Assembly (NCBI RefSeq): GCF_946479755.1
Contig: NZ_CAMLHC010000008.1
Location: 211,624-275,623 of the forward strand
Reading direction: 5' to 3'
Source: an uncultured Chitinophaga sp.
Lineage (GTDB): Bacteria; Bacteroidota; Bacteroidia; Chitinophagales; Chitinophagaceae
Length of the DNA: 64,000 nucleotides
In this document: piece by piece, positions 27,978 through 36,408 of the stretch
Layout: each line of letters begins with the position of its first letter
How positions within the stretch are numbered: the first letter of the stretch is position 1
Made by a program: the position numbers and the translations under genes
The notes under the pieces: model-generated
Seen by the model: the letters and a program-made list of their open reading frames with translations, nothing else
What the model was told of the DNA's origin: nothing
Database searches by the model: none

Positions 27978-29201
27978 ATGGTTTGGCAGTTTGCTTCCCG
28001 TTACTTCAGGGCTAAAAAATCCACTAATGCGATCAACATCATTGCCTGGGTAAGTGTAGCTGCCATTGCGATCGGCACCGGAGCGCTGATCGTTATACTG
28101 AGCGTATTCAACGGCTTTGAAGGCCTGGTGAAATCCCTGTACTCCTCTTTTTATCCGGCTATCAGGATTGCGCCGGCCAGTGGTAAAACATTGTTGCTTA
28201 CACCGGAACAGTTGCAGGCGATCAGGCGTACGCCTGGTGTGGCGGCCTATTCCGAAGTGGTGGAGGAAAAAGCGGTGCTTCGCTACGGCGACGAGCCCAC
28301 GATCGCGGTGCTGAAGGGCGTAGACAGCAGTTACAACCGGGTGACGGACGTCAAAGGCAATATTGTCCGCGGACGTTTTGATATAGGCGACGACGTAGCT
28401 TATCGCGCTGTGCTCGGCCTGGAGCTGGAAGGCGCGCTGGGCGTAGACGTAGTGCATAGCCTGGTGCCGGTGACCGTATACGTGCCCCGCAGGACCGTGA
28501 ATGCTTTTGTGACCCCCGAAGATGCGCTGAATAACGGTGTCCTCTATCCTGCCGGTACTTTTGCCATTCAGCAGGAGTTCAACAGTAAGTATGTGATAAC
28601 CCATATCGATTTCCTGCGCCGGTTGCTGGAACTGGGGCCAAACGAGATGTCGGCCCTGGAAGTAGCAGCAGCGCCAGGGGTAAACCAGAACGAGCTGAAG
28701 AACCGGCTGCAGCGGCAGCTGGGGGCGACTTACAAGGTGCAGACCCGGTATGAACAGAACCAGTCTCTGTACGCAATCATGCAAACAGAGAAATGGGCCG
28801 TGTACGTGATCCTGAGCTTTATCATGATCATTGCCGCTTTTAACATGATAGGTTCGTTGTACATGCTGGTCATTGAAAAGGAGAAAGACATCACGATCCT
28901 GAAGGCGATGGGCGCCCGTAAGTCGTTGATAATGAGAATATTTTTGACAGAAGGGTTAATTATTGCCGGTATCGGCACTTTGCTGGGGTTTGTGCTGGGC
29001 GGCGGTTTCTGCCTGCTGCAGCAGTATTTCGGTATTATCAAGCTGGAGGGTACTTCCTTCCTGGTAGATGCCTACCCTGTGAGTATGCACCTGGCGGATT
29101 TCGGGCTGGTGCTGGTGACCATTGTGATCATAGGGCTGGCTGCCAGCTGGTACCCTGCCCGCCGGGCTGCGGTGGAGGCTATTTCTCTCAAAGCCACCTG
29201 A
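27978..29201 (+). CDS. LolC/LolE-type (FtsX family) lipoprotein-releasing permease
   Basis: 407 aa. The N-terminal membrane helix (INIIAWVSVAAIAIGTGALIV) is followed by a large periplasmic MacB-PCD-like domain (about 50-270) and three C-terminal helices (VYVILSFIMIIAAFNMIGSL, LIIAGIGTLLGFVLGGGF, FGLVLVTIVIIGLAASW). The block EKEKDITILKAMGARKSLIMRIF is the FtsX/LolE coupling-helix signature. With a LolD ATPase (not in the window) it would extract lipoproteins from the inner membrane. It sits directly after rbfA. Confidence 0.88.
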   Translation: MVWQFASRYFRAKKSTNAINIIAWVSVAAIAIGTGALIVILSVFNGFEGLVKSLYSSFYPAIRIAPASGKTLLLTPEQLQAIRRTPGVAAYSEVVEEKAVLRYGDEPTIAVLKGVDSSYNRVTDVKGNIVRGRFDIGDDVAYRAVLGLELEGALGVDVVHSLVPVTVYVPRRTVNAFVTPEDALNNGVLYPAGTFAIQQEFNSKYVITHIDFLRRLLELGPNEMSALEVAAAPGVNQNELKNRLQRQLGATYKVQTRYEQNQSLYAIMQTEKWAVYVILSFIMIIAAFNMIGSLYMLVIEKEKDITILKAMGARKSLIMRIFLTEGLIIAGIGTLLGFVLGGGFCLLQQYFGIIKLEGTSFLVDAYPVSMHLADFGLVLVTIVIIGLAASWYPARRAAVEAISLKAT

Positions 29202-29241
29202 TCATTCAGGGATTTTGATATTTTGAAATTTAGTTATTTAA

Positions 29242-29287
29242 TAAAACGGCAGCGGGACTTTATGATTAAAGTCCCGCTGCCGTTTTA
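29242..29287. terminator. Two-way terminator, 21-bp perfect stem
   Basis: Arms 29242-29262 and 29267-29287 are exact reverse complements around TGAT, between convergent lolE-like (+) and transketolase (-) genes. A/T-rich, partly mirrored sequence flanks it on both sides. Confidence 0.85.
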
Positions 29288-29347
29288 AAATATCCTTTCA
29301 ACTTAGATAAATATCAAAATATCTAAATATAAAAAATCCGTAAATGA

Positions 29348-30184
29348 TTAATAGTCGCCGAGTGTTTCAGGCAACTGGGCCAGTGCTTTGGCCAGCTGTT
29401 CGTCGCTCGGAGCGATACCGTGCCATTCGTGGTGGCCTTCCATGAAGTCTACGCCTTGACCCATGACGGTTTTCATGATGATGGCAATCGGTTTGCCCTG
29501 GCCGGTGAGGCCTTTGGCTTTTTCCAGGGTCGCTACGGTTTCGTCCATATCGTTGCCATTCATATGCAGTACGGTCCATCCGAAAGCTTCGAATTTGGCG
29601 CCTACATCGCCGAGGCCGGCTACGTCGTCGGTGGTGCCATCGATCTGCTGGCCGTTAAGGTCTACAGTGATGATCAGGTTGTCTACTTTATGATGCGGGG
29701 CAAACAGTACGGATTCCCAGATCTGACCTTCTTCCAGTTCGCCGTCGCCGTGCAGGGAGAAGACGATGCCTTTATCATTGTTCAGCTTTTTGCTCAGCGC
29801 CGCACCGATGGCCACGCTCATGCCCTGGCCGAGAGAGCCGGAGGCGATACGTACGCCCGGGAGGTGTTCGTGTGTGGTGGGATGGCCCTGGAGGCGGGAG
29901 TTCAGTTTGCGGAAAGTGGCGAGCTCTGTTACCGGGAAATAACCGGAACGGGCCAACGCGCTATAAAAAACAGGGGAAATGTGTCCATTGGAGAGAAAAA
30001 ACAGGTCCTGGTCACGGCCGTCCATGTCAAAGGGCTGCGGATTATGCTTTAAAACCTTGAAATACAAGGCGGTAAAGAAATCGGCGCAACCTAAAGAGCC
30101 ACCGGGGTGACCACTTTGAACACCATGTACCATTCGTACAATATCTCTTCTGATCTGGGTAGCAATATCCTGAAGCTGTGGCAT
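29348..30184 (-). CDS. Transketolase, N-terminal subunit
   Basis: 278 aa from the ATG at 30184; upstream in-frame Met codons would add a non-homologous leader overlapping the promoter. The product is the thiamine-diphosphate-binding half: GHPGGSLGCADFFTALYF, LSNGHISPVFYSALA, GSLGQGMSVAIGAAL, and the TPP motif GDGELEEGQIWESVLFAPHH followed by NLIITVDLNGQQIDG. In two-gene transketolases the C-terminal pyrimidine-binding half is normally adjacent. Here the minus strand downstream is empty and the next gene is convergent, so the partner must be elsewhere. Pentose-phosphate pathway role assumes that partner. Confidence 0.92.
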   Translation of the reverse strand: MPQLQDIATQIRRDIVRMVHGVQSGHPGGSLGCADFFTALYFKVLKHNPQPFDMDGRDQDLFFLSNGHISPVFYSALARSGYFPVTELATFRKLNSRLQGHPTTHEHLPGVRIASGSLGQGMSVAIGAALSKKLNNDKGIVFSLHGDGELEEGQIWESVLFAPHHKVDNLIITVDLNGQQIDGTTDDVAGLGDVGAKFEAFGWTVLHMNGNDMDETVATLEKAKGLTGQGKPIAIIMKTVMGQGVDFMEGHHEWHGIAPSDEQLAKALAQLPETLGDY

Positions 30185-30207
30185 GATAGTTGAGTGATTT
30201 TGTGCCG

Positions 30208-30215
30208 CAAAACTA
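30208..30215 (-). promoter_or_regulatory. Predicted -7 promoter element for transketolase N-half
   Basis: Minus strand TAGTTTTG, exact TAnnTTTG match, 23 bp before the ATG at 30184; supports that start. The same octamer precedes dxs. Confidence 0.45.
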
Positions 30216-30321
30216 ATTGATTTCTTAGATTTTGTGACGTTGAATGTTTGTTTTTGCGGTTCCAAAGTATTAAAAATCCTGATTTTTTCAGTGTTTCTTT
30301 TACATATTTGATTGAAATAAA

Positions 30322-30329
30322 TATCTTTG
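30322..30329 (+). promoter_or_regulatory. Predicted -7 promoter element for the WecA-like gene
   Basis: TATCTTTG, exact match to TAnnTTTG, 19 bp before the ATG at 30349; the leader would be very short. Confidence 0.45.
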
Positions 30330-30348
30330 CAAAACTTAAGCCCCACTA

Positions 30349-31488
30349 ATGGAGAATGTTTTAATTGCTACCGTCCTGAGTTTTGTGGTAACCTATTTTT
30401 CTATTCCGATACTTATCCGGGTAGCGGAATTAAAGCATTTGTACGACGAACCAGACGAAAGAAAAGCACATAAACAGCGCATACCAACGCTGGGAGGGAT
30501 CGGTTTTTTCTCCGGTTTCATTATTGCGGCTGCAGTATGTGTACCGACATTACAGAATTCGCCGTTTCAATACATGATGGCGGCTTTTTTTATCATCTTC
30601 ATGGTGGGCATGAAAGATGACATCGTCGGTTTGTCTCCACTGAAGAAACTTGTCGGCCAGCTCATTGCTTCTTTTGCCATTATCTATCTTGGTAATTTGC
30701 AAATCAGTGGTATGTACGGTTTCCTGGGTATCACCACTTTGCCTTCCAATATCAGCCTGATGCTGACTTACTTCTACTTTATTGTCGTGATCAATGCCTT
30801 CAACCTGATTGATGGAGTGGATGGTCATGCCGGTAGCATCGGTTTGCTGGTAAGTGCTGTGCTGGGTGCTTATTTCCTGCATGTAGGCGAAATCACCTAT
30901 GCGGTGCTGGGCTTCGCCCTCGCCGGCGGACTGGCGAGCTTCCTGATATATAATATTTCTCCTGCCCGTATTTTCATGGGCGATACCGGTTCATTGCTGA
31001 TTGGCCTGGTCAACGCGGTGTTGGTGCTGAAATTCATTGAAGTGGCAGGTAACCCTGCCGGTAAAATGCCTATCGACGCAACCCCTGCTGTAGCCATCGC
31101 CATTTTGATTGTGCCGCTTTTTGATACCCTGAGGGTGTTTTCCGTACGTATGCTGCAGGGCCGCTCTCCCTTTTCTGCGGACCGCAACCATATTCACCAC
31201 TATCTGCTGGACCTGAAACTGGACCACCGGCAGACAACCCTGATTTCCGTGAGTGTAAACGCTGCCTTTATCGTAGCGGCCTATTTCCTGCAGGGACTGG
31301 GCACTACCGTACTGACTACCCTGGTGGTAGGAGCAGCAACCACCTTTACCGGCGTCCTGTACCTGGCGCGTAAGCGGAAACAGGCTGTTAAAGTGGCGGT
31401 TACTACCATCGCGCAGCCTGCAGCGCAGAATGTAACCGCGCCGAAAATCCTGCGTGTCACCACAGGTGGCGTCTTACAGGATAAATAG
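30349..31488 (+). CDS. Undecaprenyl-phosphate sugar-1-phosphate transferase (WecA/TagO-like)
   Basis: 379 aa, about ten membrane helices. Family motifs of the MraY/WecA/TagO superfamily: DEPDERKAHKQRIPTLGG near 25-45, MKDDIVGLSPLKK near 87, the catalytic NAFNLIDGVDGHAGSIG near 147-163, FMGDTGSLLIG, and the sugar-recognition loop PFSADRNHIHH. The enzyme moves a HexNAc-1-phosphate from UDP-sugar onto the lipid carrier and starts O-antigen, capsule or glycan synthesis. No other polysaccharide gene adjoins it. frr follows 101 bp later in the same direction. Confidence 0.92.
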   Translation: MENVLIATVLSFVVTYFSIPILIRVAELKHLYDEPDERKAHKQRIPTLGGIGFFSGFIIAAAVCVPTLQNSPFQYMMAAFFIIFMVGMKDDIVGLSPLKKLVGQLIASFAIIYLGNLQISGMYGFLGITTLPSNISLMLTYFYFIVVINAFNLIDGVDGHAGSIGLLVSAVLGAYFLHVGEITYAVLGFALAGGLASFLIYNISPARIFMGDTGSLLIGLVNAVLVLKFIEVAGNPAGKMPIDATPAVAIAILIVPLFDTLRVFSVRMLQGRSPFSADRNHIHHYLLDLKLDHRQTTLISVSVNAAFIVAAYFLQGLGTTVLTTLVVGAATTFTGVLYLARKRKQAVKVAVTTIAQPAAQNVTAPKILRVTTGGVLQDK

Positions 31489-31589
31489 CCTGAAAACTGC
31501 TATATCCATTCTGTTAGCCATTCTTGTATCCGTTACTTTGATGATTAAAAGAAAACCTGTAGGTTTGCAGGCACTTAACTATTTATGTT

Positions 31590-32153
31590 ATGCAAGATGA
31601 TCTAATGCTTATCCAGGATGATGCAGCGGACTCGATGAAAAAAGCGATCGGGCACCTGGAACAGGAACTCACTAAAGTAAGGGCCGGTAAAGCCAATCCT
31701 CAGATACTGGACGGTATTACCGTGGACTACTATGGTGCTCCTACTCCGCTTAACCAGGTCGCTAACGTCGCCATCGCTGACGCCCGTACCCTGACTGTTC
31801 AGCCCTGGGAAAAAAATATGCTGCAGCCTATCGAACGGGCCATTATCGCAGCTAATATCGGCATCAACCCTCAGAATGATGGTATCATCATCCGCCTTTT
31901 CCTGCCACCACTGACAGAAGAAAGAAGAAAAGAATTCGTGAAAAGAGTGAACAACGAAGGAGAACAGGCAAAAGTAGCGATCCGTAACATCCGCCGTGAT
32001 GCGATCGAAGGCATCAAAAAACTGCAGAAAGACGGATTGAGTGAAGACACCGCTAAAGATGCGGAAGCCGATATCCAGGCCCTGACCGATAAACACATTG
32101 TGTTGATCGATAAACACTGCGAAGCGAAAGAAAAAGAAATCATGGCCATCTAA
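31590..32153 (+). CDS. frr: Ribosome recycling factor
   Basis: 187 aa, normal length. Characteristic blocks: MKKAIGHLEQELTKVRAGKA, ANPQILDGITVDYYGAPTPL, VANVAIADARTLTVQPWEK, and NPQNDGIIIRLFLPPLTEER, then the long helix VAIRNIRRDAIEGIKKLQK. With EF-G it splits the post-termination ribosome. ATG start at 31590. The gene ends ahead of a strong two-way stem that separates it from the convergent transporter gene. Confidence 0.97.
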   Translation: MQDDLMLIQDDAADSMKKAIGHLEQELTKVRAGKANPQILDGITVDYYGAPTPLNQVANVAIADARTLTVQPWEKNMLQPIERAIIAANIGINPQNDGIIIRLFLPPLTEERRKEFVKRVNNEGEQAKVAIRNIRRDAIEGIKKLQKDGLSEDTAKDAEADIQALTDKHIVLIDKHCEAKEKEIMAI

Positions 32154-32177
32154 CCATCATTTCTGTAAAAAGATATC

Positions 32178-32220
32178 AACAGCGGAGAGATACACCAGGT
32201 GCATCTCTCCGCTGTTCTTT
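32178..32220. terminator. Two-way terminator between frr and the DMT transporter
   Basis: 19-bp arms (32178-32196 and 32198-32216) with one mismatch; TTCTTTT follows on +. Confidence 0.75.
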
Positions 32221-32222
32221 TA

Positions 32223-33101
32223 TCAGGAGGCTGTTTTAGCCCGGTTCACCAGGTATACGCCCAGCAGGATAATACCCATACACAACACCTGCACCCAGGT
32301 AACGGTTTCATGCGCCAGCAAACCCCAGCCAATCGCTACTACCGGTAACGCATAAGTGACCATAGAGGCAAACATGGAGCCGGCCCGGCGGATCAACAGG
32401 TAAAACAATACGGCCGCTACCCCGGTGCCCATCACGCCCAGCACCAGTCCGGCCGACAAAGAACGCCATGGCGCATGGTCTGTGGCAAACTGCGGAAAAA
32501 AATCGCTGAACCATAACACCGGAAAAGTTACCAGGCCGCAGAAAAACATGGCAATAGAACCCAGCTGCAGCGAGCCAAACCCTTTCAGGTAATGATGCAC
32601 CAGGCTGATATTGGTCCCATAGCTGACAGTGGCCGCTACCACCAGTAAGCTGTAATACCAGTGGCCACCAGTGCTGATCCCCTTGGTGCTGAAAAGCAAT
32701 ACCACCCCCACCAGTCCCACACATACGCCCAGCAGCTGCGCTTTTTTGATCGGGCTTTTGAAGATGATCAACCCCGCCAGTAAAGCCATCAGCGGCGTCA
32801 GTGAATTGAGGATGCCTGCCAGTGAGCTGTCTATCTCTGTTTCGGCCACACAGAAAAGGAAAGCGGGAAGACCATTGCCCAGGATGCCGGAAAGGATAAT
32901 GACCGGCAGCTTATTGACCGGCGTTTGCCGGATGGCCCTGGGCAGAAAAGGTAATAACGCCACACCTGCCGCAACCAGCCGCAAACTGGCTACCTGATAG
33001 GGCGTAAAGGATTCCAGGCCGATTTTCATCAATATGAAGGAGCTTCCCCAGGTGAGCGACAGCAACAGGAAAACGCCCCAATGGGCAAATTTGTGGTTCA
33101 A
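32223..33101 (-). CDS. EamA/DMT superfamily transporter
   Basis: 292 aa in ten hydrophobic helices, two EamA repeats of five. The first repeat begins with the common LLLSLTWGSSFILMKIGLE and the loop ...SLAGILNSLTPLMALLAG; the second contains YGTNISLVHHYL and ...VMGTGVAAVLFYLLIRRAGSM, ending GIILLGVYLVNR. Such proteins export amino acids or other small metabolites; the substrate cannot be told from sequence. The gene is monocistronic and convergent with frr. Confidence 0.88.
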   Translation of the reverse strand: MNHKFAHWGVFLLLSLTWGSSFILMKIGLESFTPYQVASLRLVAAGVALLPFLPRAIRQTPVNKLPVIILSGILGNGLPAFLFCVAETEIDSSLAGILNSLTPLMALLAGLIIFKSPIKKAQLLGVCVGLVGVVLLFSTKGISTGGHWYYSLLVVAATVSYGTNISLVHHYLKGFGSLQLGSIAMFFCGLVTFPVLWFSDFFPQFATDHAPWRSLSAGLVLGVMGTGVAAVLFYLLIRRAGSMFASMVTYALPVVAIGWGLLAHETVTWVQVLCMGIILLGVYLVNRAKTAS

Positions 33102-33221
33102 AGTGGCATTTTTTAAGAATACAAAATTGAGAATATAAGTGTATTACGCAAAATATAAATCATTTGGGACGCAACACTTCTGGGCTGATTTTGTTAAATT
33201 CATTGGTAAGAATGTAAATCC

Positions 33222-33968
33222 ATGAGTAAAATCAAGTTGTCATCCATCAGTACCACCGCACCCAAGAAACTGGACAAAGAAAAAACGAAAGCCGCCACAC
33301 AGGAAATTTTAGAGGAACTGGACGAGTTACAGAATTTGCTGTACGCCCAGCATAAACACTGTGTATTAATGGTGGTCCAGGGAATGGACGCCAGCGGAAA
33401 AGACGGGGTCATCAAAAATGTGACCGGCACCCTTAACCCGCAAGGCTGTACGGTGCATTCCTTTAAAGCACCTACCACCGAAGAAGCGGACCACGATTTC
33501 CTCTGGCGCGTGCATAAACAGGCACCGGGAAAAGGAATGATACAGGTATTTAACCGCTCCCATTATGAAGACATCCTGATCCAAAGGGTACATCAATGGA
33601 TCGATGAGAAAACAGCACGCAAGCGGATGACGGCGATCAACGATTTCGAGAAGTTGCTGACCGTACATAACAACACGCATATCCTGAAGTTCTACCTGCA
33701 TGTGTCAAGGGAAGCACAACAACAACGCCTGGTTGAACGTACGGAAGACCCGCGGAAAATGTGGAAGTATAACGAGAATGACCTGGCCGAGGCCAAATTG
33801 TGGGACCAGTACATGGACGCATATGAAGACGCTTTTAAATACTGTAATGATATTCCCTGGATCGTAGTACCCGCAGACCATAACTGGTATAAGGAGTATA
33901 TCGTGGCACTAACGCTGAGGGACACACTGAAATCGCTGAACATGAAATATCCGCGTTTGAAGAAATAA
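33222..33968 (+). CDS. ppk2: Polyphosphate kinase 2 family protein
   Basis: 248 aa. PPK2 fold: Walker A in MVVQGMDASGKDGVIKNV, Walker B in FNRSHYEDILIQRVH, the lid ERTEDPRKMWKYNENDLAE, and IPWIVVPADHNWYKEYIV. The short single-domain form fits the polyphosphate-dependent nucleotide kinases of PPK2 classes I and III, which phosphorylate NMP or NDP from polyphosphate; the class is not settled by eye. ATG start at 33222. mscL follows 78 bp later on the same strand. Confidence 0.9.
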   Translation: MSKIKLSSISTTAPKKLDKEKTKAATQEILEELDELQNLLYAQHKHCVLMVVQGMDASGKDGVIKNVTGTLNPQGCTVHSFKAPTTEEADHDFLWRVHKQAPGKGMIQVFNRSHYEDILIQRVHQWIDEKTARKRMTAINDFEKLLTVHNNTHILKFYLHVSREAQQQRLVERTEDPRKMWKYNENDLAEAKLWDQYMDAYEDAFKYCNDIPWIVVPADHNWYKEYIVALTLRDTLKSLNMKYPRLKK

Positions 33969-34046
33969 TAGATTAATAATTAAGCAGTTCTGTGATTATA
34001 CATTATTTTCGTCGTCATATTTTAACCAAATTAAAACCTTGCATTT

Positions 34047-34469
34047 ATGTCGTTTATCAAAGAGTTTAAAGAATTTGCCATGAAAGGCAATGTAATGGAC
34101 CTGGCCGTAGGTGTGATCATTGGCGCTGCCTTCGGTAAGATCGTTACATCACTGGTAGACAATATCATTATGCCTTTAGTTGGGGTGGTAACCGGTGGCG
34201 TGAATTTTACCGACAAATTTGCCTACCTGGACACCAGCAAGGGAACTGATTTTCCGTCACTGGCAGCGGCAAAGGCAGCCGGGGCTAACGTATTCGCCTA
34301 TGGCGCCTTCATCCAGAGCGTGATCGACTTCCTGATCATCGCCTTCTGTATTTTCCTGCTGGTGAAGTTTATGAACAAACTGACCAAAAAAGCAGATCCT
34401 GCACCCGCGGGGCCTACTGCCCAGGAACAACTGCTCATGGAAATCCGTGACGAACTGAAAAAAAGATAA
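34047..34469 (+). CDS. mscL: Large-conductance mechanosensitive channel
   Basis: 140 aa, normal size. The N-terminal helix [20 protein letters not shown] leads into TM1 ([24 protein letters not shown]), with the small-residue pore face, then a periplasmic loop longer than in E. coli, TM2 ([21 protein letters not shown]) and the C-terminal bundle [17 protein letters not shown]. It opens under membrane tension to release solutes on osmotic downshock. Confidence 0.96.
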   Translation: MSFIKEFKEFAMKGNVMDLAVGVIIGAAFGKIVTSLVDNIIMPLVGVVTGGVNFTDKFAYLDTSKGTDFPSLAAAKAAGANVFAYGAFIQSVIDFLIIAFCIFLLVKFMNKLTKKADPAPAGPTAQEQLLMEIRDELKKR

Positions 34470-34485
34470 GCTCTCTTTATATTAC

Positions 34486-34536
34486 AGCACAGTATTCAGC
34501 TGCTCTCCTGCCAGGAGAACGGCCGGGTACTGTGCT
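34486..34536 (+). terminator. Hairpin after mscL
   Basis: Arms AGCACAGTA (34486-34494) and TACTGTGCT (34528-34536) enclose a second stem with TCTCCT / AGGAGA. The T-rich tail is poor, so terminator function is uncertain. Confidence 0.4.
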
Positions 34537-34564
34537 TATATGTTAATCTAAAAAAGTATCATTG

Positions 34565-35509
34565 ATGAGAAAATTTGCTTTGTCCATTGCCTGTTGTTTA
34601 CTGGGTGTTGTAGCAGTGCAGGCACAAAACGACTGGATAAAGGCCCAACGGGATGAAACCGCAAAAAAGATCAAAAAAGACGACGGTGACACGACGGTTA
34701 AGATCTGGAAAAAAGGCCTTAATCTGAATGTGAACATCAACCAGGGATCACTGACCAACTGGGCTGCCGGTGGCGATAATTTCACCTTCTCCCTGGGATC
34801 TACCGTATATGCGTACGCGTTTTACAAGAAAGGCCGCCGCGCGTGGGACAACGTCGCTGACCTGGCTTACGGCTATATCAATACGACCAGCCTCGGTGGC
34901 CGTAAAGCCGATGACCGCATTGACCTCACCTCCAAATACGGCTATGATATCGGCAGGCATTGGTATGTAAGCATGCTGGGCAACCTCAGGACACAGTTCA
35001 CCAACGGTTACCTGTACCCTGCAGACACTACGCCGCAGCTGTCATCCAAATTCTTTGCACCCGCCTACGTATTGCTCTCTCCGGGTTTTGACTATAAACC
35101 GGTGCCTGAGTTCTCGCTGTTCCTCTCTCCTGCCACTTCCCGCTTTGTGTTTGTAATGGATGATAGTTTGTCCGCACACGGCGCTTATGGCGTAGATACC
35201 GGCAAACATTTCAGGTATGAGATCGGCGCTTACCTGTCTGCCAACTATATCAAAACCATTGCGAAGAATATTACCTACAAAGGCCGGCTGGACCTGTTCT
35301 CCAACTACCTCAACAATCCGCAGAATATCGTGGTGTTCTTTACCAATGCGCTGGAACTGAAGGTGAATAAATACATTGCAGCCACGCTCAATGTAGATAT
35401 GATATATGACGATAATGTAAAAGTATTTGAAAATAAGAAGACCGGAGTAATGGGCCCGCGACTGCAGGTCAAGCAGGTGCTGGGGGTTGGCTTTGCCGCC
35501 AAGTTCTGA
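34565..35509 (+). CDS. DUF3078 family outer-membrane-type protein
   Basis: 314 aa from the ATG at 34565 (TTG directly before it ignored). A signal peptide (residues 1-20, ending AVQAQ) precedes a region rich in aromatic beta-strands: NVNINQGSLTNWAAGGDNF, LADLAYGYINTTSLGGRKADDR, FLSPATSRFVFVMDD, and a C-terminal LQVKQVLGVGFAAKF ending in Phe, as in outer-membrane barrels. The SLTNWAAGGDN block is characteristic of DUF3078 proteins found throughout Bacteroidota. Function unknown; probable small outer-membrane barrel. Confidence 0.82.
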   Translation: MRKFALSIACCLLGVVAVQAQNDWIKAQRDETAKKIKKDDGDTTVKIWKKGLNLNVNINQGSLTNWAAGGDNFTFSLGSTVYAYAFYKKGRRAWDNVADLAYGYINTTSLGGRKADDRIDLTSKYGYDIGRHWYVSMLGNLRTQFTNGYLYPADTTPQLSSKFFAPAYVLLSPGFDYKPVPEFSLFLSPATSRFVFVMDDSLSAHGAYGVDTGKHFRYEIGAYLSANYIKTIAKNITYKGRLDLFSNYLNNPQNIVVFFTNALELKVNKYIAATLNVDMIYDDNVKVFENKKTGVMGPRLQVKQVLGVGFAAKF

Positions 35510-35540
35510 TTAGCCGGAATTTTGTTATTTTTGATATTAC

Positions 35541-35597
35541 GCAAAGGCGCGAAGGCGCAAGGCAACAAAAGGTCTTTGCTGCTTTGCGCCTTTGTGC
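35541..35597. repeat. GCAAAGGCGC-type imperfect inverted repeat
   Basis: The stretch between the DUF3078 and scpA genes contains AAGGCGCAAGGCA on one side and its near reverse complement TGCTTTGCGCCTT on the other, plus an extra GCAAAGGCGC. It looks like an intergenic REP-like element or a structured leader of scpA. There is no T-run behind it. Confidence 0.5.
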
Positions 35598-35613
35598 ATA
35601 AAACATCATCAAC

Positions 35614-36405
35614 GTGAGTGAACAGGTTTCCTATAAAATAAAACTTCCGCAGTTTGAGGGTCCTTTCGACCTCCTGTTGTTCTTTATAGAACGCGATGAG
35701 CTGGATATTTATAATATCCCGATCAACACCATCACACAGGAATTTCTCGACTATATCCATCATATAGAGTCGCTGAATATTGAACTGGCAAGCGAATTCA
35801 TCCTTTTTGTGTCCACCCTGATGCGGATCAAGGCGAAAATGCTGCTGCCCCGCAAAGAGCTGGACGAACAGGGGAATGAGATCGACCCGCGGATGGAGCT
35901 GATAGATAAGATCCTGGAGTACAAGCGCTATAAGCAGGCGGCGGCGGAACTGGCCGAAATGGAGGCCGAACGCATGCTGCACATCAAACGGGGCAATATT
36001 GCGAAGGAACTGGCCGAAATCGGCGAGGTTACCAGCGAAGGGACGGAAATACAGACCCTTACCCTGTTTAAGCTGGCACAGACCTTCGAAAAGGTGATGC
36101 AGCGCATGAAAGCGCGCGACCATAAGCCTCAGCACGTGGTGTACAAATACGATTATACCATGGAAGGCTCAAGAATGTACATGGAGGAACTGGCCAGAGC
36201 AGAGCGTACCCTGTCATTCGAAAAAATATTTGACCACTGTAAAGACCGGGTACACGCCATTTTCCTGTTTCTCAGTATGCTGGAACTGGTACAGATGAAG
36301 CACCTGGGCATCATGGTGGGAGAAGGCAGAAACAACTTTATTATTGAATACATTGATCCGGAGAACAGGGAGGAAGAACCTGCCGGAACATTAATAGACG
36401 GTTAA
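35614..36405 (+). CDS. scpA: Segregation and condensation protein A
   Basis: 263 aa with a GTG start at 35614. The ScpA kleisin signature is clear: YKIKLPQFEGPFDLLLFFIERDELDIYNIPI near the N-terminus, FLDYIHHIESLNIELASEFILFVSTLMRIKAKMLLP, and a C-terminal winged-helix part with FLSMLELVQMKHLGIM. ScpA bridges the SMC heads in the condensin complex; scpB and smc are not in the window. The AraC gene starts 3 nt after the stop. Confidence 0.92.
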   Translation: MSEQVSYKIKLPQFEGPFDLLLFFIERDELDIYNIPINTITQEFLDYIHHIESLNIELASEFILFVSTLMRIKAKMLLPRKELDEQGNEIDPRMELIDKILEYKRYKQAAAELAEMEAERMLHIKRGNIAKELAEIGEVTSEGTEIQTLTLFKLAQTFEKVMQRMKARDHKPQHVVYKYDYTMEGSRMYMEELARAERTLSFEKIFDHCKDRVHAIFLFLSMLELVQMKHLGIMVGEGRNNFIIEYIDPENREEEPAGTLIDG

Positions 36406-36408
36406 CAG

